From contig CM068827.1 in assembly GCA_028554795.2 (NCBI GenBank), positions 69,803,809 to 69,867,808 on the forward strand: a stretch of DNA of 64,000 bases. The letters are read 5' to 3'. A program made the translations under genes and the position numbers. The DNA is from Sinohyriopsis cumingii (lineage: Eukaryota; Mollusca; Bivalvia; Unionida; Unionidae). Shown here piece by piece: positions 1 through 57,999 of this stretch; the stretch's first letter is position 1, and each line of letters starts with the position of its first letter. Below the pieces are notes generated by a model. The model saw nothing but the letters and a program-made list of their open reading frames with translations. It made no database searches and had not been told where the DNA came from.

Positions 1-199
1 GAAAACAGTTTGGTGCACGGTAATAAGTACTTTTATTTTGTTCAGTTATCAACGAAGTTTGTTTATTTCTCTTTTTCTTTCTAATTTTTATTGTAAAAGT
101 ATAGATTTATTTACTTAATCGTGGACCACCCGGGAAATTTATATGCAACAACATGAAAATCAAAGACTGTTTGGTTGAACGTTGTTTTCTTCCTTGCAG

Positions 200-259
200 G
201 AGAAATGTTGCAGCATGGGTCTCGGGCCTACCTGATTAGCCACGGGAGTCTGCCCAGTG
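200..259 (+). other. weak candidate 60-nt exon (phase 1-1)
   Basis: A pyrimidine-rich tract ending TTCCTTGCAG at 199 is followed by 60 nt and a possible donor GTAGGT at 260. One frame is open through the segment and the flanking bases on both sides are compatible with phase 1, so the piece could be a symmetric 20-codon exon or a 5' untranslated exon. I do not recognise the peptide. It lies about 13 kb upstream of the proposed start codon of the Ig gene, so it could be a leader exon of that gene, belong to another gene, or be chance. The splice signals alone are not decisive. Confidence 0.2.
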
Positions 260-1138
260 GTAGGTCACATCTGTCTAATAGCCTGTGCCATGCCCGCTGC
301 AAGTTAATGTATGATTCATAGTAACAATTTTGACTGGAAATCATAAAACACGTGAGCGAGAGTTTGAGCTTGAGAGTTTGATTTAACCAATCACAAATGA
401 CGTTACTTTTGAAAGGGTGTATCTCACTGGCTACACAGCCAGCAAGTATCGTGAATATTAAAAATGTTTATAAATCTCTCAAACTCCGTTTCAAACTATG
501 AAAATTAAAGTCGTTGTTGACTTGAATTCTAGTATGAGAACTGATATCGGATACCTTTTAATCAACGAAATCATATTTTAAGCAACATCTAAAGTTTTTG
601 GTAACCATTGAATGTATGTCACTGAGTAACATATGAAAATTACTTTGTGAATGCATGATACAATGGTCAAACGTTAATGTACTCAGCCCTATCACTACCA
701 AATTGCCGAGTGAAATACTTCTTTCATGACCACCTTCTTGCATGTAAGATCAATGACAGATAAATTCTTAAAATCCAGAAAAATAGGGACGGCACAATAC
801 CTCCAAATATTACAGACAATATGATAAATTGGCTGATTTCATGCGTGGTTTTTTTCCTCCATTTTTGCCATGTGGCAATAGCATGATGTGACCAATCTTA
901 TTTTAAGAATTTCCTCCTAAATGATTCTAAAGTTCTACTGAAAAAAATCGGAATACTGTAATTATTGAATTTTCACTAACTTATACATGTTGTGGCTTTA
1001 GCTAAGAGAATAAGAATTGAAAGTTGAGAAACAACATTCACAACAAATAGCAGTATATATCATAAAATAGGTGAGTTGTGCTGAATTTATAAAATCGCTT
1101 ATAATTTATCCATTATCGAAGTCCTCTATAACGTTTAG

Positions 1139-1142
<4 letters not shown>

Positions 1143-1229
<87 letters not shown>

Positions 1230-1345
1230 GTAACTACGAACGTACGTACATATATACATACATGCATGCATACATACATACATACATACATACATACATA
1301 CATACATACATACATACACGCTGGCGCGAGCACACACACACAGGC
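1143..1345. repeat. compound microsatellite (TA)n-(CATA)n-(CA)n
   Basis: An uninterrupted (TA)n run covers 1143-1226. After a short interruption it passes into (CATA)n at about 1257-1318 and a short (CA)n at about 1331-1343. Open frames here, such as alternating Tyr-Ile, come from the repeat and are not genes. Confidence 0.97.
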
Positions 1346-1494
1346 GGAGTTCTCCACTTCGACTTCGTTAATAGACAAAGAATTGCCGGAAATCCACGTC
1401 AGTTATATCATTTCAAAAACTATAGTTAACACAATTAGTATCAGGAGATGAAATGGGTCAACTATCAGCCTTCTACAGAAAATTGTTAGAATTT

Positions 1495-1855
1495 TACAAA
1501 ATGTTCATTCAGCAAAATTATCGTCAGTATCTTACAAAATGGGCATTGTACAGAGTTATCGTCAGTATCTTACAAAATGGGCATTCTACAAAATTATCAT
1601 CAATATCTTGCAAAATGGGAATTCTACAAAATAAATTATGGTCAGTATCTTACAAAATGGGCATTCTACAAAATTATCATCAATATCTTTCAAAATGGGA
1701 ATTCTACAAAATAAATTATGGTCAGTATCTTACAAAATGGGCATTCTACAAAATTATCATCAATATCTTACAAAATGGGAATTCTACAAAAAAATTATGA
1801 TCAGTATCTTACAAAATGGATATTCTACAGAGTTATCGTCAGTATCTTAAAAATG
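1495..1855. repeat. tandem array of about 38-42 bp units
   Basis: Units share the core CTTACAAAATGGGCATTCTA and alternate between AAATTATCATCAATAT and ATAAATTATGGTCAGTAT linkers, giving about nine units and a dimer-like higher order of about 80 bp. The array is open in more than one frame because the units lack stops. Nothing suggests it is translated. Confidence 0.9.
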
Positions 1856-2438
1856 CAAGAAAGTAGACAGAGCCGTTTAGAAATTCTGAATTCCACTTCC
1901 TTCAATTTTCGTCCTCAGGATGCAATTAAAATTAAATCTTGATAAATACAATTAATTGATCTCAAAAGATATATATTCACCACTAGAAACGAGGAAATAT
2001 TGCAAACACCACGAAGTTTCGAAACGAAAAATCGACAGATATCTGGTAAATCGAATGTTTGTATTGCTTTTTTTTCTTTTTCTATGGTAACTTTCTCAAA
2101 GTATTTCAGGATCAAACAAATGATTTTTTCATAAGCTTGAAGGTATAAAGTATGAGAAAAACAACTTGTGAATTACAAAACCATTAAAAATGTTTCACCC
2201 GAAAAATGTCTAATCTTTAGCGATTGTCTAAAAACCGTTTATAAATGTTTAAAAGTGTGTGTTACGAAAACTGACAAAGCAAACGGCATTCCAACAGGCT
2301 TATTCATTGCATAGCTACTTTTGTGTAATCTGTGCATGTAGCTGGTGCATCTGCCGCTGCTATTTCAGTTAATATATTCTATATGCACGGACAAACTGTG
2401 GCATAGGGCAAATAGACAGCGACCTCTATATATATACT

Positions 2439-2439
2439 G

Positions 2440-2481
<42 letters not shown>

Positions 2482-2483
2482 TA
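2439..2483. repeat. (ATT)n microsatellite
   Basis: Uninterrupted trinucleotide run of about 14 units. Confidence 0.95.
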
Positions 2484-5020
2484 ATACGGGTGGTGTTCTT
2501 TTGTGTCCCAAAATTTAAAGGGCTTTATATTTTAAAATGCAAGATAAAAGTACTTTTGAAAAAGGAGGGCATTTTCGGGTCCTCTCTTTTCTTACTAATC
2601 TACTTGTTTTCTCTTAACTAATACTGGCGGGATCTGGTGATAATCAGAAGTGCGCATTTTTCAGATTTCACTAAACAGGTATTCCTTTTCTGTGGTCTTT
2701 TCTCTCCATGCGTGGATAAAGAGAAAATCTCTTCAGAGTGTCCTCTTGCCTGGATTATAACAGGCATAAATTCACGCACATGTATAATTAGAGAGACCTC
2801 TATTTGCGTGAAACATGAGTCTGTAATACTTAATTTGTTTTAGTTATGAATTTATTTTCTTTACTTCTTCATTACATGACTCAGCAACGTAATTACGGTT
2901 CGTATACGAGTTAGAAATTTAGGATAGCTTGTGCAGTGCTCTCTCTCTCTCTCTCTCTCTCTCTTTGAAGAAGCGACTCTACTTGGACAATTATTTCTTC
3001 TCTGAACAACTTCAATACAGCATTAATTTAGCTTCCATGAAAAATTACTTCCATACGATAAAAAACGACAATAGGGCTTTTGAAAACATGGTCTGCATGT
3101 ACATTAATGCTGGTCTAGAGAGAAATTGTGTTTTTCATACACCTATAAGCAACTCGAGAAATGTAGCATTATCTGATACAGCTATTCTCAAGACGTGCAC
3201 CTTGCCCGGTGTGTTTGACAGCCGCAACCAGCAACCATGTCTCACACCTCTCCTCCACTCAACATATATCTCACGAGCGAATCGAGTGAAGGACTTCCCA
3301 AAAAGATTACTACAGTTGTGCCCCTTGACTGTAATGTAGTATTGTATAAACATTTTGCAGAATGTTAACATACGTTTCAGTTAACAGTATTTACTTTATG
3401 TTTTTAGCTTTTTTGGATCGGTATATAGTTCTAAATGTTTTGATACAATTCTTTATATTTAAATTTTAGAACCTTACTTTTAATCGGCATTATGTTGTCA
3501 TTGCTGTACTGACGTGACGTTAAACGGTAATACGTACACACATAATATATGCTGAATTCAACTGCCTGCAGTATACATAGGTAACACGGACTTGCTGTTG
3601 AACGAGATAAGATATTAACGTAACTGACTGCAGGATATCTCCCAGACCATGAAGCACCAAACTTATTCATTTAATACCACGAAATTTACAGTTTGTCATT
3701 AGTTTACATTCAGTTTCGAATTGTTATAGTGACACTGCTAGTTTCGAAGATTAATGATAAACTCTGAAAGAATTTGTTTGTTGACGATATTACAGAACGT
3801 TACTCACGATTCCAAACTTGCTGAAATTGCTCATCATTGATGTATCTATGTCATCCTGCTTTCTTTGTAGTGTGTGCGTGTTTGTACATTTTAAAAAATA
3901 CATGTAAATTATTTGATAAAGCATGTTATCAAGGCAGTGGTTACAAACTTTTTATCAGACACTTTCTAGTGATCCAGTTGTTGGTAGCGACAATAAGAGA
4001 AACACAAAATGACATCAGCTTCGGAACCATGATTTTGTTGATATTTATCCTCGAACTTATTCCTCTCAGAATAACCAATCAAACTCGATTGTAGTATGCA
4101 TTAAAAAATCATATTATATGGTTATTTGTCATATAGGATTTATCAACCCTCCACCCCTAGTCTTCGACCCTCAGACTGATATGGGGTCTCAGGATTAACA
4201 TGAGTTTCTGATATTAAATAATCGTGTAATCGTTTTCAAGAGTTTCAGGGAGAACCAGGTGCCTCACCTTTGTCTGTGCATTGATGTTTCCGCTATTATT
4301 TGATTTTGGAAAACTTGAACACATAAATGTAAAAGAAAACATGAACATTAAAGACGACAACGTGATACGAATATCTGATAATACTTACGCGGATGTGACA
4401 GTAACTACTACGAATTATATAAAGGCATAGTCTCCTCTGTATTACAAACCAATTCCCTTGTTCGATCGGTAAAGATTCAGTATTATATTTCTCTGCTTAA
4501 GTGTTTTGCTTGTTGCTTTTTATAAGTAATTTATTTTTTATTTTCATCAAAAACAAACCATGTTTAATTATTAATATTACAAAAGAATATATAGCATTTC
4601 ATTAACGCTTAAAACAAAAGCGCCATTTCTTTCGGGAAATGTCAGTTTATCTTGAACAAAGGCGGGACGATCATCAATTGCAAATGTGAATAATTTTACG
4701 TCCCGTCCGCTATTAAGCCGTTCAGTAAAATTTAGGGTAGTCAGCATACTTATTACATACCGTGACTCTAGACAACAAACCTCAGACCACAACTTGCGTA
4801 ATTGCAGCTTTGGAAAATTTCTTCATCGATTACCGTATCTATTGAATGATACTCGACTGCAGCTATTCTCCATATGGATTGTGTCTGTAATACGATTTTT
4901 CCGATTCTCTGCTTGAGAAGTTATACTTATGAACCAGGCGTTCTGAAATAGAAAACCTGTCCAGAAATTCCGTGAGATACTGGATGTCCATCATTCTTGG
5001 CTTTAATTAAATCGTTAAGT
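2484..5020. other. upstream intergenic stretch, no gene seen
   Basis: Apart from a (CT)n run at 2939-2964 I see no supported gene, transposon or RNA. The open frames within it lack start or splice context and resemble no family I know. Confidence 0.6.
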
Positions 5021-5322
5021 GGACCGTTCCGGTGGCCTAGTGGTTAGAGGGTCCGCGTCGGATGTGGGAAGTCGTGGGTTCGAACATCTGCCTAGTCATA
5101 CCAAAGACTTAAATGGTACTAACAGCTTCCTAGCTCAGCATTAGGAGGTTAGTGTTAGGACTGGTCGGCCTGGTGTCAAGATAATGTGACTGGGTGGGAC
5201 ATGATGCTACATGTATGTAGCATGATGCCCCAGTGCTAGACATCACTATAAACTGCCACACTGCAGACATCGCAGCCATATGACTGTAAAATTGTTGAAG
5301 TAACGTTAAAAATCAAAATAAA

Positions 5323-5345
<23 letters not shown>
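5021..5345 (+). mobile_element. tRNA-derived SINE, copy 1 (most complete)
   Basis: The head carries a good RNA polymerase III A box, TGGCCTAGTGG (about 5032-5042), and a B-box-like GGTTCGAAC (about 5078-5086). The core contains GCTCAGCATTAGGAGGTTAG and TAGGACTGGTCGGCC, then an imperfect inverted pair around CATGATGCTACATG / TAGCATGATGCC. It ends ACGTTAAAAATC followed by (AC)n. Two more copies lie at about 31685 and 62031, all on the same strand. From memory the core resembles the Meta-domain SINEs of molluscs. The tRNA-like head has degenerated relative to a functional tRNA, so this is not a tRNA gene. Confidence 0.85.
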
Positions 5346-5354
<9 letters not shown>

Positions 5355-5479
5355 GGACTAATGCATATACATATGGTGTATTAAGATAACTGAACGGCAA
5401 ATATTGCATAACGGGAAGAAAAGCCACCGTAACCACTTTGCTGTCACTAAAAATATTAAGGATAGTCAATAGACTGCTA

Positions 5480-6490
5480 CAAAGCATATATGTAAAATAC
5501 TGCTATACAATATATAAAACCATTAGACCAGTACAAAGGATATATACCAAATACTGCTATACAATATATAAAACCATTAGACTAGTACAAAGGATATATA
5601 CCAAATACTGCTATACAATATATCAAACCATTAGACTAGTACAAAGGATATATACCAAATACTGCTATACAATATATCAAACCATTAGACTAGTACAAAG
5701 GATATATACCAAATACTGCTATACAATATATCAAACCATTAGACTAGTACAAAGGATATATACCAAATACTGCTATACAATATATCAAACCATTAGACCA
5801 GTACAAAGGATATATACCAAATATACTATACAATATATCAAACCATTAGACCAGTACAAAGGATATATACCAAATATACTATACAATATATCAAACCATT
5901 AGACCAGTACAAAGGATATATACCAAATACTACTATACAAGATATCAAACCATTAGACCAGTACAAAGGATATATACCAAATACTACTACACAATATATC
6001 AAACCATTAGACTAGTACAAAGGATATATACCAAATACTACCACACAATATATCAAACCATTAGACCAGTACAAAGGATATATACCAAATACTACCACAC
6101 AATATATCAAACCATTAGACTAGTACAAAGGATATATGTCGAATACTACTACTACACAAGATATCAAATAATCAGATTGGTACAAAGTACATATGCCAAA
6201 TACTACTACACAAGATATCAAACGATTAGACCAGTACAAAGGATATATACCAAATACTACTACACAATATATCAAACCATTAGACTAGTACACAGTATAT
6301 ATGCCAAATACTACCACACAATATATCAAACCATTAGACTAGTACAAAGGATATATGTCAAATACGACTAAACAGGATATAAAATCAATAAACTAGTGCA
6401 AACTATATATGCCAAATGCTACTACACAAGGTATTAAATCTATAGACTAGAACAAAGTATATATGTCAAATACTACTACACAAGATATCA
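5480..6490. repeat. 54-bp minisatellite, about 18-19 copies
   Basis: The unit begins CCAAATACTGCTATACAATA and continues ATCAAACCATTAGACTAGTAC and AAAGGATATATA. The spacing between successive CCATTAG motifs is 54 bp, for example 5521 to 5575. The first units are most uniform, with CTGCTATAC becoming CTACTACAC or CTACCACAC later. Some units lose 3 bp, and the last units from about 6360 are degenerate. Because 54 is a multiple of 3 and one frame lacks stops, a long 18-residue-repeat open frame appears, which I treat as an artefact. Confidence 0.95.
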
Positions 6491-6499
6491 AACGGCAGG

Positions 6500-7489
6500 A
6501 CGTTGCACTTTCAAGGAGCACGGAAGTATACACAACCTTTTCGGATCAAAATTCCGATCGCAGCTATGCGTAATTGTGCAATATTTTAGCAGTCTTTAAC
6601 ACTGACAGGTTTTGTTAACAATAGTCACACTACTCAAGTCAAATGACTGTAGTTTTCCAAACTGGACGAGAAAACATTCTGTCAATTGCATATAAACTTG
6701 ACTATTGTATATGTAATTTGTTTACAAATATAACCCTAACTATTCCCAAATGCGCAGATAGGTAATTAATTGCGTAACCAGACGAACAAACAGATGGACG
6801 TTGTGATGCAATGCGTATTCCATTTCTTTCTTCGTGTAGCAGTATCTCTTGACAACCAAATAAACCATCGTATGGAGTTCTCCAGTATACAATAGAACAT
6901 ACTTATTTGGATCATGATCCGTTTGCAGAGAAGAAGGTCGTTTAGACAGTTTGACAGCATATAATTTATCCTTGGAAACATTGCCATTCCTAAAATAGAC
7001 CGTGTCTATCTCCTAGTAAATTTTATACTGCCTCATCTTTCCGTGACGGGACCATAGTTAATCGCAACATGCAACTGATTTGGTAGTTAGATCTTAACCC
7101 AAAAGTTCTCTTTCGGGTCACAGTCTAACATTGAGAATTTAACACTCAATGCGAAATAAGTATGTTTGAACAAGCAAATTGTCCGAGATGAGAGCAAAAT
7201 CATTGCATCTGTGAACTGTGCGACTGTTTGTACATAAGAAAATTTGATAGATTTTAAATGGAACCATCTTTTGTTAAATGGCCTATCCTCCCTACATCGT
7301 GATATCTTCAAAGCGAATTACTCGCTTCGTTATCCTTATATCTCCATCAACCTAACTATATATGCAAGACTGAACTAGCACTGCTTATTGTTGTAGGAGA
7401 AATTGGTGTCAGGAGAGCATTATTTACTGACTTGCAGATTTTTTCTGAAGTTTAAGGAATTCGGAAATTACGTGTGTATATGAGAATAC
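6500..7489. other. intergenic stretch, nothing recognised
   Basis: I see no tandem repeat, splice-supported exon or transposon motif in this kilobase. Short open frames on either strand show no recognisable domain. Confidence 0.5.
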
Positions 7490-7496
7490 TTGCCAC

Positions 7497-7630
7497 CAGT
7501 TTCCCGTGGGTCGGTGGTTATTTCAGGGGTTTTCACGGGTTCTTTTCCTCAACAAGTTATACTGGCCGCTATTTATAGCCCATCATGTGCTGAACAATGG
7601 CGTGAAACCCACAAAAACAACAAAATCGTC
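7497..7630 (+). mobile_element. possible short interspersed element / LINE tail relic
   Basis: The order GGTTTTCACGGGTTC, TTTTCCTCAACA, TACTGGCCGCTATTTATA, then GTGAAACCCACAAAAACAAC resembles a 3'-tail module I recall as common in mollusc SINEs and partner LINEs (a cytosine-rich stretch, a CTGGCCGC box, then GGCGTAAAAC and an A-rich tail). Only one diverged copy is present in this window, so the call rests on memory. Confidence 0.4.
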
Positions 7631-7736
7631 GATGTCCATAGTATCTCACGGGCGCCTGCATGTAAATTCAATAACGTCACCGCATGTCAGCTTCTGTTAT
7701 ACCTGCATGCAACAAATTATAAACCAATCGCAAATT

Positions 7737-7738
<2 letters not shown>

Positions 7739-7785
<47 letters not shown>
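7739..7785. repeat. (CT)n microsatellite
   Basis: Uninterrupted dinucleotide run of about 47 bp. Confidence 0.95.
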
Positions 7786-7789
<4 letters not shown>

Positions 7790-7932
7790 GTCCTTGGGAA
7801 AGGCTCTTAGCATCGGCATGATATAGCTAATGATGTGTTAAAAGTGCCGTTAAGATCAACAAGAACAAAAAATAAATCGAACCTAAGAGCGTTCATGTCA
7901 GAAAGATTCAACTGTAATTCCTCTTAAACAAT

Positions 7933-8004
7933 TAACAGACATAACCGATATCCTACTGTAACGCATTCAACAGACATAACCGATATCCTACTGTAACGCA
8001 TTCA
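7933..8004. repeat. direct duplication of a 37-bp unit
   Basis: Two adjacent, essentially identical units contain CAGACATAACCGATATCC and TACTGTAACGCATTCA. It looks like a recent local duplication. Confidence 0.9.
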
Positions 8005-8341
8005 GCAGCTGTATTATTACGAAGCGAAACGAAACAGCTGTTGGTTTCAAAACTGAAAATCTGTCTACGGTATTATTAAAGTATTTCTCAACAACAACAA
8101 AAATGTGTTCTATATGTGTCAAGGTGGGTGGTGGTGGTGGTAAATATATTCTAAGGCAGTAAGGTTCTAAGTTATTAGCAACTACTATTTGTAAGTCTGG
8201 TTCACCACTTAAAAATAGTTTTCCAAATTTGCTTTGAAGATATTATTATAGTGCTTCCTTTTTCTTTCCAGTTCAGGTCACAAATATAATGACAGATCTG
8301 CTTAACCAGATACAATATTAAGAACTTTGAGTGACATATAC

Positions 8342-8359
8342 GGGGGGGGGGGGGGGGGG
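8342..8359. repeat. G homopolymer of about 18
   Basis: A run of 18 G is followed by AAGGGGG. A second shorter G run (about 15) lies at 11762-11776. Both are prone to length error in sequencing. Confidence 0.9.
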
Positions 8360-8499
8360 AAGGGGGATATCCTTCGTTTCCTTATGTGACATATACATTC
8401 CCTACCATATGGGTTAAGAAAGAATGGTATTTGGGATCTTGTAGGACACCAGGGAGGTAGAAGCAAATGACAAGAAAACACTAACAACGACTATCCTCT

Positions 8500-11400
8500 A
8501 TTGCGTCTTAACTATTAATTTAAATTAAACATAAAAAAATACAACCGAATTCTAAATATTTTAAATATTTATCTACTAGGATGACTCAGATCTAGTGATA
8601 GTGAATATTGGCGTACTGCAGGTATGTGTGTAATCTGTGGGTGGGGTGGGCTTACTGCAGGTGATTTGTGCAATCGTTAGCGCCAGCAAGATTTTCCCAT
8701 GCAAGTTGTGATAGGATTACCTTTTGCCATCAACCATTTGTCCTAATGCTGCTAAATCTACCAAATATCATTGTTATTAAATTCATCAATAATTTTGTTC
8801 ATAAAGTATTACAGGATTAGCCAAGAGTTCAAACAAAACGGTAAAAAATTCTTCAACAAGATTGAAGATACAGTAGTTCGTACAAGAAAAAAAAAATTAG
8901 TTGACCCATACGGGTTTGAAGTTTCGCAGTTTGATGAAAATTTCAATATACGATAAGTCAAGGAAACGCAAAAAGAGACTACTGTGTGTTTATTCCAATG
9001 TATCTACAGCTGTCTTAAAAGGTAAACATCTTAGCTACTCTCTTATATAGTTTAAATACTATCCTGATTCACGTTATTACGAATGATATTATGAATTAAG
9101 TCATTTCAATTTGTAATATTATAGTCATTAATAAGATTTGCCGATACAGCTCTTTCAAATAAGCAATAGTTTGAAATAGCGATTCTCATCGCGATTAATA
9201 GCAACCTCCTGAATGAAAAAGAGTACACTAAAATTAACAACTGGACCTGATTTGAAACATTAGCGTCACAAATGCAAGTAAACGGAAACAAGTGGTCAGT
9301 AATTTTGACATTTGCTATTTCACTGTCCAGAGAAGTCGGTGATAAAGTTTCACTTTCCACAGTTCATAGTTTAAATAGTAGAGAGCCGTGTGCTATTTGC
9401 AAACTTTTTTTATTGTGTCCACTGAAATTACTTTTCTCGATATTACACAAAATTGCTAAACGAATACAAGCTTTTTTAAAAAAATGCATACTCGAAAAAG
9501 TAACGAGAGAATAAAAAGTTTACGCACAAGAAACAGTCAGGTGAGAAATCTGAAATCGTTCAAAGAATGTTAGTTTATATTTTGCTAAACATTGTCATTT
9601 CATATAAATATATAAAAGATTTTTTGCTTTATATCTATATATTTTCTGTGTCCCTGGTGTATACATGATTTTACTTGCCCTTTAAATTTCTAAATAACGG
9701 TTGGAAATCTAGTAGTATTATTTTTCCAAGAGGCACAAAGTACTCACTTTTGACTAATGAGATAAGATAAAAGATTTGTTGAATGATACAAATACATTTC
9801 TTATCTGCGTGTTTATATTGAATTATGCAGCACCTGAATTTGGATTTTAGCTTATTTTCAAGTGTTCTCTCCACCCCAACCCACTAATTGGTATATTCAA
9901 GAGTTCGAAATACACATCAGTAAGGAAGGCAAAAATGTATTATGCATTATTTGGAAGAATCCGAAAGACTTTGTATTTCAGAAAGAATTGCTTGTATCGT
10001 ATTGATTTCATTAACGTTTGATCGAACATTAACACCTCAGTAATGCAGATCAAATAAGAAGGAGTGGTTATAATGATGTTTTATGAATCGAACGAGTATT
10101 TCGGAATCTAAAACTCTATACCCCAGATAATTGCAATGCAAATGTAATATCAACTTTTAACTAATAGCCCAATCAATTGTCTTCCACATCTGAGAATTAC
10201 TGAAAATTTATACCAGGCATTACATGGTAGTGCTAATTGGATTTTTTTATTTTTCCTTGGAGTCCATGAAAAGTAAAAATGTATTGTAGCACGAAAAAAC
10301 TGAACAAGTTGTTTGATTAAGAAAACCTAAAAGTGATTATTTTGCAACGAAAGTGAGTCATACTCGTTAGATAAAGACATCACTAGCATCGTCGTCACCA
10401 TCATCGCCATCATTATTTAAAACTTTCTCTCATTTACTGTATAACCTGAAAGACAGATTTAATATAAAAGACTTTGGTTTATCCTCCTTTGTTGATACAG
10501 GCCATATCAAAGCAAACCCAAAATAATATCCCAAGGTTGCCAGAAATATAATCAAGGTCAGTTTTAAAGCGGTACAAATGGGACAGTGGTTCCACCCCAC
10601 CCAAATCCGCACCACTCACCTCATACGGCGAAGGGCAAAAGCAAAGAAGTGAAATGGTATATTTTTTATTTTTCTCTTTACAGAGACAGTGCGCTTTTTT
10701 AATTTGCTCCAGGGTTACCACAACCTTAATCCGCTTTCAGTATATTTTACTGTCAACCTGTATTAAAACTAACCTGTTTTAAGCAATCATCTGCCTTAAA
10801 ATATTTTATTTACAAAGTCATTTTTACCAGATAATATTATCAGTACAGATCTGTCAATCAGCAACAAATCTTAGGAGACTATTTTCGCTACTCAATGCGG
10901 ACTGCCTAATACCGATTCCAATGCAAATTAAAATTTTAACATCGATTTTGGTTTTACAAATCTTATATAGGTCATTGTAATTTGATACATTCTATTAACT
11001 TTATCGAAATGCAAAAAAAGCTTCGTTGCTGACTAAAACAAAAACAATTGAAAAACCGTTCTCATTTCCATTTACCATTCATGAAAATGTTTATTTTCTA
11101 TCGACTGAAATAAATTCTAAATAAACACACACACACACACACACACATATATTAAAGCGAAAGATCGAAGACTCTTTAACCGCCCAGTAAGAAAGCAAAT
11201 TAATGAAGTAAGTCCCCTTGGAATATTATAAAGTTCAGCTGAATATGATCACACAATAATAAAATTAACCATACTCCTACAATTATATCCCGAATTATTG
11301 CAAATTTGTAAAATATGTTTTTAGAATCCGTAATTGCTTCCATGATTACAAACTAATTTGTTACAAACATTACTCTGCTCACCTCAGTTCATTGTAAAAC

Positions 11401-12740
11401 CCAAGATTCCGACTTTGTTGTCCAAAATTAATGAGCAATCAATTTTAGGTGTGATGTGCGCTTTATCATTTGACGGATGAAGTCAAACGGAAGGACGTTA
11501 CACTTACACCACGATACACAGCTTTCAGCGTGTTGACTGCTTAAAAGGAGTCACCATCAGTCACTTGAAGTAGTAAAATATATTTATTTTAATACAAGAC
11601 CAGTGATCAAAATTGAGAGAATCAGTCATTGGTCAATGGGTTTTTACTTGTTTTTTTTATTTTATTTGCAGCAACATAAATCATTAGCAAATTCCATATG
11701 TTTTAAATTGATGTCCTAAAAGCATTTATTAAATGTTCACTCATAATGGTATGATGTGGAGTGGGGGGGGGGGGGGTGTAAATGTCTTGGAATATTACTT
11801 CTGTCTACTATCTATGTGTAAACTGATATAAATGTCATGTAAATTATTGCAAACAATTAACCCGTGCTACATTGTGACAACATCCCTGTGCTAATTGGTG
11901 AATCTAATTTATCCAGTTAAATTTATCAAGTACTGCACAGCCTGCGATTCCTTGTGAGTGATTGCTCACTTGGTTAAGCCATCTCTACTTACAGCAGGCA
12001 TCAACCAACATTTATTATCTATAAAAACGCGAGAATTTATTAGTTTTCTTGATATCCACTTACCGTAACCTCCAAGGTGACTTGTATCTGAGTATCTGGA
12101 ATGCATTAGCCCTTTTCTACATTCACTAAACCCCGTCAGTAGCTTAATCTAAAACAATCCCAGAGCAAGATTGACAAATGTAGTAATCAAAAGGCAAGAG
12201 CTGATTGAATGGGGACTTCGCCATCAAGAGAGATGAAAATTAAAATACAAACTTTTCTTAAATTTTTAAAGATTTATAAAGGCTAAAATTTAGTTATACT
12301 CTCACTGCACCAGATTGTGGTTGTTTTTAGGGTCTAAGTTTTCCTTGTAAGTTGAATGTCCTCGATGACATCAAAGTTTCCAATTGTAGTTTCTGAAACA
12401 TATAAGTAAAGTGAAAAACCTTAGGACTTCAAGAGACCTCAACGAATAAAGATGAATATCATATCCATTACAGTGAAGAAGCTATTTTCCATGCTGATCC
12501 GATACGAGTACACCAATAAGATGACATAACTGAAACTGAACATTAAATGTACTCATCAAACATCTTCACGGAAATTCATTTTGATATATGAAGGTAAACA
12601 GAAAATGACGAGAATAAACGTGATGCTAAAATTATTGGCTGAGGGTACATATAAGCTGCAATCACACCAAAATCTTATTAACGTCTCAACTATTTTGCAG
12701 ATTTAATGGCATTTTTATAACACATGTACACACATGCATA
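8500..12740. other. upstream intergenic stretch, no gene seen
   Basis: AT-rich, with a short (AC)n at about 11123-11147 and otherwise no repeat or transposon I recognise. Promoter elements of the downstream Ig gene could lie here or beyond the window, but no site can be defended from sequence alone. Confidence 0.5.
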
Positions 12741-12741
12741 C

Positions 12742-12901
<160 letters not shown>

Positions 12902-13213
12902 CCTCAAGTCAGTGAGTATGCCTAAGATGCCTTGTGACAAACATAAAATTCCTCATAAGTGTTTGAATTATTATTATTCAAAACTGTGGAATTTCATATG
13001 ATGAAATCTGTAAAGGTAAAAAACAAAAGCAAAAACAAAACACCGTTTTTGAAAATATTGAAAAAGCGCAACGATCAATTATTTCGATTAAGTTGTATAA
13101 CTGAATAAAGCAGTACGTGAATAAAACGTTGCTCTCCTTTTCTTTCTTTCTCGCACACTGCCTGCGATTTTATTTCCAATCCCAGTACGCCTGCAACTGA
13201 CACGAGGAGTAAA

Positions 13214-57999
<44,786 letters not shown>

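Noticed and set aside
1071..1451. Open frame on + across the (TA)n/(CATA)n array
   Set aside because: Its composition is Tyr-Ile and Thr-Tyr-Ile repeats produced by the microsatellite. The same applies to the frames at 12686-12940, 18108-18369, 21964-22338, 28497-28876 and 30659-30859.
2929..3339. 136-codon + frame beginning in a (CT)n run
   Set aside because: The start lies in the microsatellite, and the rest has no domain and no counterpart that I recognise.
5021..5095. tRNA gene
   Set aside because: A and B boxes are present, but the acceptor stem is not formed and the sequence continues into a repeated SINE core found at two other places.
5438..5902. 154-codon open frame with an 18-residue repeat
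   Set aside because: It is a by-product of a stop-free 54-bp minisatellite. There is no domain, splice or start context.
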